Below are positions 57,737-64,000 of a stretch of 64,000 nucleotides of DNA, piece after piece; position 1 is the stretch's first letter, and the number at the start of each line of letters is the position of its first letter. The notes under the pieces were generated by a model, which was given only the letters and a program-made list of their open reading frames with translations, was not told the origin of the DNA and searched no databases. Both the position numbers and the translations under genes were made by a program. The DNA lies in assembly GCA_963741495.1 (NCBI GenBank), contig CAVUID010000015.1, forward strand, positions 372,001 to 436,000, written 5' to 3'. Source of the DNA: Sulfurimicrobium sp963741495 (GTDB taxonomy: Bacteria; Pseudomonadota; Gammaproteobacteria; Burkholderiales; Sulfuricellaceae).

Positions 57737-58670
57737 AACGGCGTTGCGTTGGGGCATCGCCGTGATGCTCCTGTCCCTGATCCTCTGGCTGGCCGGACCA
57801 CAAAAACTCATACGAACCCTTGCGGGCGTCGATCCGCTTTATTTTCTCTCGGCCCTGTTTGTCTCCATTGCTTCCAACCTCGTTTCCGCCGCGCGCTGGG
57901 CTCATCTGGCGCGGCTGCTCGGCCTGATCGCGCCAACAGCCCGACTGGTGGTGCTATACGCGCGTGGCATCACTGCCAACTCGGTCCTGCCCGGGGCGAC
58001 ACTGAGCGGCGACATGCTGCGCAGCTATCAACTCCATCGTCTTGGCAATGGCTTGCTTCAGTCCGGCATCAGCGTGCTGTTTGACCGCGTCAGCGGCCTG
58101 TGGGTGTTGTGCCTGATGTCGCTGTTTGCCGCTGCGCTGGCCTGGGGTGGCGGGAGCGAGTTAAGCGGCGCGGCCTGGGGCCAGTCAGCGGCAGTGGCAG
58201 GGGCGCTGGCACTGGCTATCATGGCGCCTTTTTCCCTCGCGCTGGGGCGCTGGTGGGGATGGTTCCCGGTGAAAAAGCTGGTTTCCGTCCTCGACCAGTG
58301 CGTCGAGGCGCTGCGCGCGCTGCTGCGCTCGCGCCGTGGGCTTTTGCAGCAGATGGGATATTCCCTGGGCGTGCAGCTGCTTTCCATCGCGGCCTTGTGG
58401 CTCTGCGGCTTTGCGGCCGGATTGAGCGTGCCGTTTCTTACCATGGCGGCGTTGGCCGGGCCGATTTTCATTATGGCCGCGGTGCCTGCCGGGCTGGGCG
58501 GGTGGGGCACGCGCGAACTGGCCGCTATCCTGCTGTTCGGCGCGCTGGGCTATTCCGCCGAGTTGGCTGCGACCACCGGGATTCTGTATGGCTTGTGTGG
58601 CCTCGCTCAGGCCATCCTGGCCTTGCCGCTGATGATGAATCGGTTCAATGCCACAGACCCGTCGGCATGA
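57714..58670 (+). CDS. UPF0104/LPG-synthase-TM-like membrane protein (putative flippase)
   Basis: 318 residues from the ATG at 57714 with AGGAAAA upstream. It is an AglD/MprF-TM-like protein with about 8 TMs, the conserved RGITANSVLPGATLSGDMLRSY and the GLGGWGTREL motif near residue 260. Family members are thought to flip lipid-linked sugars or aminoacyl lipids. Context (just after a GtrB-like enzyme, before an ArnT-like enzyme) fits a flippase for the lipid-linked sugar. Confidence 0.87.
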   Translation: MTHRRWLKTALRWGIAVMLLSLILWLAGPQKLIRTLAGVDPLYFLSALFVSIASNLVSAARWAHLARLLGLIAPTARLVVLYARGITANSVLPGATLSGDMLRSYQLHRLGNGLLQSGISVLFDRVSGLWVLCLMSLFAAALAWGGGSELSGAAWGQSAAVAGALALAIMAPFSLALGRWWGWFPVKKLVSVLDQCVEALRALLRSRRGLLQQMGYSLGVQLLSIAALWLCGFAAGLSVPFLTMAALAGPIFIMAAVPAGLGGWGTRELAAILLFGALGYSAELAATTGILYGLCGLAQAILALPLMMNRFNATDPSA

Positions 58671-58719
58671 ATGCCGACCTGCAACCGACTGTCCGCCGCC
58701 ATAAAATAAGGAGATTACA

Positions 58720-60291
58720 TTGACGTGGTTGACGGAATGGCGTGCCGGCCGGATTCCGGACCGGCATCTGCTGATCCTGCTGATTGTGGCGACGCTTGCC
58801 TTTTTTTTCGGGCTGGGCGGGGCTCCGCTGTTCGATCTCGACGAGGGTGCCTTCAGCGAAGCGACGCGGCAGATGTTCGTGCGCGGGGACTTCATTTCCC
58901 CTTATGTCAACAACGAGCCGCGTTTCGACAAGCCCATCCTGATTTACTGGCTGCAGGCAGCAAGCGTGTGGTTGTTCGGCGTCAGCGAGACCGGCTTCCG
59001 TTTTCCCTCCGCGCTCGCCGCTGCGCTGTGGGTGATGGTGGTGTACCGCTTTGTGGCGGCGACAATGGATCGCACTACCGCTTTGGTGGCCGGCATCATT
59101 ACCGCCACCTCCCTGGGCGTGCTGGCGATTGGCCGGGCAGCGACCGCCGATGCGCTGCTCAACCTGCTTATTGCCGCCACCATGCTGGACATTTACCGCT
59201 ATTACCAGCAGCGCAGCAAAGCCATCCTGTATCGCGCTTTCCTGTGGATGGGCCTGGGTATCCTGACCAAGGGGCCGGTGGCAATCCTGATCCCGCTCGC
59301 GGTCAGCCTGATGTTTTTCGCCTCGCGGCGCGAGTTCGGCGCCTGGCTCAGGGCGGTGTTCAATCCTGCTGGTATCGCCATCCTGATTGCTGTGGCGCTG
59401 CCCTGGTATGTGATCCAGTATGGCCGGGAGGGCGATGCCTTCATTCAGGGGTTTTTCTTCACGCACAATGTGGGGCGCTTCAGCTCGCCCATGGAGAATC
59501 ACGGCGGCGGGCTTTTTTATTATGCCGTGGTGATTCCGCTCCTGCTGCTGCCCTATACGGGGCTGCTGCTGGCCACGCTGGTCCGGGTTCGGGAGGCGCT
59601 GCGCGATGATCTCCTGCTTTATCTGTGGCTGTGGTTCCTGTTCGTATTTGTCTTTTTTTCGTTTTCCGGCACCAAGCTGCCCCATTACGCGCTTTACGGC
59701 CTGACGCCGCTGTTCATTCTCATGGCGCATTACCGTGAGCGGGCCCGCAACCGCTTCCTGCTGTTGTTGCCTGCGCTGCTATTTTTTGCGACCTTGTTTC
59801 ATGCGTCCGATATCATCCTGATGCTCCAGCCGAAAGTGGAGGACAGCTATGTGGCTGCGCTGCTGAGCGCGCCCGGCGAAGCGTTTGGGCTGCGCTACCA
59901 GCTGCTGCTGGGCGGCGCCGTGGCCCTGGTTCTGCTTTTGCTGCTGGAAAACCGGATTGCCCCGTGGTTCAAGCTGCTGCTCGCTGGCCTTGCCGGCACG
60001 GTGGTGTTCGTCGCCGCGCTCAGCCCTGCTGCCGGCATTCTGCAACAACAGCCGATCCATGAGGCCGCACTGGTCGCGCGGGACGTGAAGGAACCGCTCA
60101 TCATGTGGCGCCTGAATACACCAAGCTTCAACGTCTATAGCGGCAAGAGCACTGAAAAGCGCGAACCCGCTCCGGGTGAAGTGGTGCTGACCAAAACCCG
60201 CTATGTGACCGAGCTGCCGGCTCATGAATTGCTCTATGAACGCCGCGGCGTTGCACTGGCGCGTCTGCTGCCGGTTGGGGGCGAAAAATGA
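58720..60291 (+). CDS. ArnT-like membrane glycosyltransferase (GT39)
   Basis: 523 residues from a TTG at 58720, preceded by AAGGAG at 7 nt. It has FDLDEGAFSEATRQM (acidic DE motif), RFDKPILIYWLQA, GILTKGPVAILIP and the long hydrophobic core with a soluble C-terminal segment: features of ArnT/PMT-type enzymes. It would transfer the sugar from the carrier to lipid A or another periplasmic acceptor. Its end overlaps the PAP2 gene by 4 nt. Confidence 0.91.
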   Translation: MTWLTEWRAGRIPDRHLLILLIVATLAFFFGLGGAPLFDLDEGAFSEATRQMFVRGDFISPYVNNEPRFDKPILIYWLQAASVWLFGVSETGFRFPSALAAALWVMVVYRFVAATMDRTTALVAGIITATSLGVLAIGRAATADALLNLLIAATMLDIYRYYQQRSKAILYRAFLWMGLGILTKGPVAILIPLAVSLMFFASRREFGAWLRAVFNPAGIAILIAVALPWYVIQYGREGDAFIQGFFFTHNVGRFSSPMENHGGGLFYYAVVIPLLLLPYTGLLLATLVRVREALRDDLLLYLWLWFLFVFVFFSFSGTKLPHYALYGLTPLFILMAHYRERARNRFLLLLPALLFFATLFHASDIILMLQPKVEDSYVAALLSAPGEAFGLRYQLLLGGAVALVLLLLLENRIAPWFKLLLAGLAGTVVFVAALSPAAGILQQQPIHEAALVARDVKEPLIMWRLNTPSFNVYSGKSTEKREPAPGEVVLTKTRYVTELPAHELLYERRGVALARLLPVGGEK

Positions 60292-61049
60292 GCGATAAAA
60301 CCTTGTGGCAGTGGGGGCCGCCTGTGCTGGCGTTGCTTCTGTTTGCGGTCATCTATCTGAGCGGGAGCAACCATGCCCTGTTCCTGTTCCTTAACCATCT
60401 TTCCGCCTACAGCGGCGATAGTGTATGGGCGCAACTCACAGTGATGGGCGACACGGCTATCATACTGGCGCTGCTCCTGCCCTGGTGGCGCAAACGCCCC
60501 GATCTGATTTGGGCTGCGTTGCTGGCCGCATTGCTGGCAACAGCCTGGACGCATGGGCTGAAACCTTTACTCGATATGCCGCGCCCCCCGGCTGTTCTGG
60601 ACGAAGCCAGCTTCCACATCATCGGCCCGTCCTATCGCAATAATTCTTTTCCATCCGGGCACAGCACGGCAATTTTCACCCTCATGGGGGTAATGGTGCT
60701 GATTTTGGCGAAAGGCTGGATGCGCTGGCCGTTGCTGGCGTTCGCCATTCTGGTGGCGATATCGCGCAGCGTGGTGGGTGTGCATTGGCCGCTGGACCTC
60801 CTCGGCGGCATGCTGGGCGGCTGGCTTTCCGCCCTGGGCGGCGTCTGGCTAGCGGAGCGCTGGCCGCTGGGGAAGAAGAGGGTGGTGCACTGGCTGTTGG
60901 CCGTAATACCGGCGATTGCCGCGGGAATGCTGCTCTATGGATATAAAACCGGTTATCTCGAAGCGGCCCTGTTGCAGCGCCTGATCGGGGCGGCCTGCCT
61001 TGCCCTGTGGGTGTGGGGCTGGGCAGGGTGGCGGAAAAAACCTGCGTAA
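60288..61049 (+). CDS. PAP2-family membrane phosphatase
   Basis: 253 residues. PAP2 motifs: LKPLLDMPRPPAV (KxxxxxRP-type motif 1), FPSGHSTA (motif 2) and RSVVGVHWPLDLLGG (motif 3), with six TMs. It may dephosphorylate undecaprenyl pyrophosphate or a lipid phosphate released by the transferases upstream. The last gene of the plus-strand cluster. Confidence 0.9.
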   Translation: MSDKTLWQWGPPVLALLLFAVIYLSGSNHALFLFLNHLSAYSGDSVWAQLTVMGDTAIILALLLPWWRKRPDLIWAALLAALLATAWTHGLKPLLDMPRPPAVLDEASFHIIGPSYRNNSFPSGHSTAIFTLMGVMVLILAKGWMRWPLLAFAILVAISRSVVGVHWPLDLLGGMLGGWLSALGGVWLAERWPLGKKRVVHWLLAVIPAIAAGMLLYGYKTGYLEAALLQRLIGAACLALWVWGWAGWRKKPA

Positions 61050-61170
61050 TGATTCAAATCGGGTTTTGTGGGCGTTTCCCGGCAAAATCCAGGAGCGTCA
61101 GGTTTAGAAAGCCAGGCTTGATCAGGCGGACAGAGTGAATCTCCCCGAGAAGATTAGACAAATTCGGAAT

Positions 61171-62527
61171 TCATCGCGCCTGGCCGAACCGCTCGCACAG
61201 GCTCTTTACAGTCTCGCTTTCGCCGCGAATACATAAGAACGCGCCTTCAGCGTCGGCGCGCTCATTCAGCACCTCACAACTCGCGAAAATTTCACTGCGC
61301 AGTTGCTGTGCCGACCAGGGAAGGAAAAGCTCGGCCTCAACGAGACCCTGCTGGAAAAACGCGATTATCGCCTCGCGCAGTTTTGCAACTTCGCCAGCGC
61401 GGCGTGCGCTCATCACGATGCAATCGGGGTACTGCGCGCGCAGCGCCGCTTCGCGTTCAACTTGCGCCTCTGCCGGGCCGACATGGTCGATCTTGTTGAA
61501 GACGCGAATGCGCGGCACGTCCTTCGCGCCGATCTCGGCCAGCACCTTGTCGGTGACTTCGAGTTGCCGTTCGAACCCGGGGTCGCTCGCATCAATGACA
61601 TGGAGCAGCAGCGACGCATCGAGCGCCTCCTCGAGCGTCGACTTGAACGAGGCCACGAGTCCGTGCGGCAGGTTCTTGATAAAGCCGACCGTATCGCTGA
61701 CCAGCACGCGCGGCCTGCTCTCGGGCTGAAGAGCGCGCACGGTGGTGTCGAGCGTGGCGAAGAGTTTGTTTTCGACCAGCACCTCGCTGCCGGTGAGAGC
61801 GCGCATCAGGGTGGATTTGCCCGCGTTGGTGTAACCGACCAGCGCCACGTTGGCGATTCCCTGGCGCTCCTGCCGCCGCGCGCGCTGCGTCTTGCGATCG
61901 ACATCCATCGCTGCGATCTCAAGCTGCAGTTCGGCGATGCGGTCGCGAATCTTGCGTTTATCCAGCTCGGTGTGCGACTCGCCGGCGCCGCGGCCGCCGG
62001 CGCCGCTACGCTGCCGCCCTTGCGGCCCCGCCAGCTTCGCCGCCTCGCGCAGGCGCGGCGCCATGTAGCCGAGGCGTGCGATCTCCACCTGTGCGCGCGC
62101 GGCGCGGGAGCTGGCGTGACGGTGGAAGATTTCAAGGATGACCATGGTGCGGTCCATCACCTCGCAGCCGACCTCGATTTCGAGGTTGCGCGCCTGCGAA
62201 GGTGAGATTTCGTGATCGACAAAGACGACGTCGATCTTGCCCGCGTTGGGGTCAGCGGCGGCCTGTGGCGTTCTTTCCAAGCTCGACCGACTCAGGTTCG
62301 TTGTCCACGAAGGCGCGTATCTCTTCCCGCTTTCCGATGCCCAGGTAGGCCGTCGAATCGAAGCTGGCGCGCTTCTGCATGAAGGTGGCTGTGATCACGA
62401 AACCCAGTGTCTTTGCCAGATCGCGCAGCTCGGCCAGCGATGACTCGAACTCGATGTCGCTCACGTTTGGCAGTTGCACGGCCGCCACGACGGCGTATTT
62501 TGGCTTCTCTTTTACATCTTTCAGCAT
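61171..62527 (-). CDS. hflX: GTPase HflX (frameshifted)
   Basis: About 451 residues over two frames. The N-terminal part (YAVVAAVQLPNVSDIEFE..., IGKREEIRAFVDNEPESVE) joins the main frame at about 62279; removing one T from CTTGG gives VELERTPQAAADPNAGK. The rest has the HflX N domain (DVVFVDHEISPSQARNLE), then the G-domain: GYTNAGKST (G1), DTVGFI (G3), FNKID (G4). It is a ribosome-associated GTPase that rescues or splits stalled ribosomes. It is not next to hfq, its usual neighbour, and looks more GC-rich than flanking genes. Confidence 0.9.
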
Positions 62528-62642
62528 TCTGGGATTGCTTCACTATTGAGTGGGCGAAGCCGGATAGTACCTACCTCTTAACCCGCATGCAAAACTGACC
62601 ATGAATCCGGGGCATTGTGGCCGCTTCCGCCAAAAGTCATCG

Positions 62643-62807
62643 ATGAAAAAAATTGATGGTATTACCACAAGCACCATGAGGGAAATGCTGCAAGCATCCC
62701 GGAGTGTGTGCAATTTCTTCCAAGGCGCGCCTGATGATTATTGCTTCCTGCTTGATGATCGTCTCAGACAATCTGGAGGCAACACCTACACGTTCATTTT
62801 TATTTGA
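62643..62807 (+). CDS. Possible small protein, 54 aa
   Basis: A short frame starting MKKIDGITTSTMREM, in a 420-nt stretch (62528-62947) that otherwise shows nothing. No good Shine-Dalgarno and no similarity recognised; it may be noise. Confidence 0.2.
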   Translation: MKKIDGITTSTMREMLQASRSVCNFFQGAPDDYCFLLDDRLRQSGGNTYTFIFI

Positions 62808-62947
62808 GAGTGATCTTGAGAAAGGGCAACTCGTGTAGGAGTTATGTTTAACAGTGGTTGCACGGCCCCTGTAGTTTCCTCTACCAGAAAGACGGATAAC
62901 AGAACCGGGTATGAATGTGGTTTGTAAGGCCTGAGCCTCGATATTTG

Positions 62948-63313
62948 TTATTTGCGCCCAGCTGAAACACTTTTAGCTTTAGCAGGAAGTTGTACGGGTG
63001 TCCTGGATGTCAAGATCTGGCGTATTAATGCGACAAGGCTGGCATTTGCCTCCGAAAGATTCAATATCCTGTGGATATTTTCATCCTGATCAATTCTACG
63101 GGCAGTTTGTTCTTCCACAGAAAGATATTCATCCAGCTTGCTTGGGGGGGTTCCCCCGTTTTTTGTTATCTCGGCCATTTCATGCCAATCCCTGTACCCA
63201 TAAAGCTTTGCAGTCAATTCCTGGCTGGTTGAAAGCTTATTCGCAGGGAACAAGGCGCTAAGATGTTGTGCGACCTTTTTGGGGCGGGCCAAACCTGTTA
63301 AATAAAAACGCAT
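62948..63313 (-). CDS. Small conserved protein with YGYRDWHEM motif
   Basis: 121 residues with a good start: AGGAG 9 nt before the ATG at 63313. The N-terminal 50 residues (LSALFPANKLSTSQELTAKLYGYRDWHEM) resemble the QxxxAKxxGYxxWHEL segment found at the start of small proteins sometimes labelled glyoxalase-superfamily. The rest is low complexity and basic at the end. Function unknown. Confidence 0.6.
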   Translation of the reverse strand: MRFYLTGLARPKKVAQHLSALFPANKLSTSQELTAKLYGYRDWHEMAEITKNGGTPPSKLDEYLSVEEQTARRIDQDENIHRILNLSEANASLVALIRQILTSRTPVQLPAKAKSVSAGRK

Positions 63314-63341
63314 GCGACAATCTCCTGGTCAAGTCGGAGTG

Positions 63342-63371
63342 CCCATATTGGGATAAAGCACCCCTTTTGGG
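63342..63371. promoter_or_regulatory. Two CCC-N4/5-GGG palindromes upstream of the small gene
   Basis: CCCATATTGGG (63342-63352) and CCCTTTTGGG (63362-63371) have centres about 19-20 nt apart, near two helical turns. They overlap a weak minus-strand promoter (TTGTAC, 17 nt, TTTATC). They could be paired operator half-sites; only pattern supports this. Confidence 0.3.
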
Positions 63372-63458
63372 ATTGTACAAGAATCAAAGGGGGGCGCTTT
63401 GTTTTGTCTTCGGCTTTCTGGCGGTATGTTTACAAGGTTCACTGGCCGGTTCGGGTTT

Positions 63459-63989
63459 TTACACGTTCTTGAGCAGCACCAGCATCGCGCCGCCACCACC
63501 ATCTGCTGCCCGGGCCTGACAGAAAGCCAGCGTTTCGTCGCGCTGCATCAGCCAGTGTGCGACCTTGTTTTTCAGTACCGGCTCGCGGTTTTTGGAGCGC
63601 AGGCCCTTGCCGTGAATGATGCGAATGCAGCGTAGGCCGTTTTTCTGGCAGTGCTGGAGAAACTGGATCAGTTCCAGCTTGGCCTCAGCCACCGTGAGGC
63701 CGTGCAGGTCCAGTTCGCCCTGGGTTACCCAGTGACCGCGGCGCAGTTTGCGCAATACCTGATTTTGCAGGCCGGGACGAAGAAAAGTCAGTTCCTCGCC
63801 GCTTTCAAGGCTATCGGCCCAGTAAACATGATCGCTGAGAGAATCGTGCAGAACGTCGCGCTGGCCGCGCAGGCTCTGTAGGGGGATGGGTTTGGGTTTT
63901 CGCTGGGGATGAAGAAACCTTGGCCCGTGCCGCAGCGGTCTGGCATCGCCGACTGCTGTACGGAACAGGATCAGGTCATCTTCATCCAC
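63459..63989 (-). CDS. Smr/MutS2-domain protein
   Basis: 176 residues from a GTG at 63989; an in-frame stop lies 4 nt further upstream, so the gene is complete at the window edge. The C-terminal ~85 residues form an Smr domain with ELDLHGLTVAEAK, RIIHGKGLRS and the final GGGGAMLVLLK. Stand-alone Smr proteins (SmrA/SmrB) are endonucleases; SmrB cuts mRNA at collided ribosomes. Confidence 0.9.
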   Translation of the reverse strand: MDEDDLILFRTAVGDARPLRHGPRFLHPQRKPKPIPLQSLRGQRDVLHDSLSDHVYWADSLESGEELTFLRPGLQNQVLRKLRRGHWVTQGELDLHGLTVAEAKLELIQFLQHCQKNGLRCIRIIHGKGLRSKNREPVLKNKVAHWLMQRDETLAFCQARAADGGGGAMLVLLKNV

Positions 63990-64000
63990 CGCTCAACAAG

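Noticed and set aside
58663..58680. GTCGGC/GCCGAC hairpin after the UPF0104 gene as a terminator
   Set aside because: The stem is short with no T-run, and the next gene follows closely with its own ribosome-binding site.

Overview
The window looks like chromosome of a betaproteobacterium, probably a Nitrosomonadales or Rhodocyclales relative. That placement is inference: it rests on the proteobacterial core genes (relA, metK, rimI, lolCD, recJ next to an rpfE-like gene) and on an exosortase A (XrtA) exopolysaccharide locus of the type common in environmental betaproteobacteria. There is no rRNA operon, prophage, CRISPR array or transposase gene. There is one tRNA gene, tRNA-Ala(GGC).

Region 1 (1-21134, all minus strand) is a nearly gapless 17-gene XrtA/EPS operon read from 21134 towards 1. 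In order it encodes: Wza-like export lipoprotein, chain-length determinant, tyrosine autokinase, outer-membrane beta-barrel, AAA ATPase, UDP-GlcNAc 2-epimerase, polysaccharide deacetylase, FemAB-like protein, glycosyltransferase (stp1), exosortase A, glycosyltransferase (stp2), AsnB-like amidotransferase, methyltransferase, glycosyltransferase (stp3), a second GT4, a CapK-like adenylate-forming enzyme, and an O-antigen-ligase-like protein cut by the window edge. A cognate substrate, a PEP-CTERM protein, lies at 32469-33161 behind a very good sigma-54 promoter. A GAF-domain gene (21386) is divergent from the operon.

Region 2 (22-50 kb) is mostly housekeeping. It holds recJ/rpfE-like, sixA, lolC-lolD, comEC-relA, the PEP-CTERM gene, tRNA-Ala, a methyltransferase plus metK, a large hybrid histidine kinase, a patatin lipoprotein overlapping an NlpC/P60 gene, an ABC1/UbiB-type kinase, a DinG-type helicase, an exported HIRAN protein, tsaB-rimI-UDG, lplT, a fructosamine-kinase-like gene and an MBL-fold hydrolase. 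A 270-bp MITE-like element with perfect 32-bp terminal inverted repeats sits at 38972-39241, and a decayed end of it lies near 50871.

Region 3 (51.0-61.1 kb, plus strand) is a tightly packed envelope-glycosylation cluster. It has three ArnT/GT39-like membrane transferases, two PAP2 phosphatases, a GT2 polyprenyl-phosphate glycosyltransferase, a UPF0104-type flippase-like protein, an exported BNR/sialidase-like protein and an unknown membrane protein. The pieces fit a lipid-carrier sugar-transfer pathway that I cannot match to a named system.

Region 4 (61.1-64 kb) has hflX, a small unknown protein and an Smr-domain protein.

Ten otherwise intact, conserved genes are each broken by a single-base frameshift, nine of the ten as a net +1. 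This pattern points to errors in the sequence rather than to ten real pseudogenes. Affected genes are given here as one feature spanning both frames.
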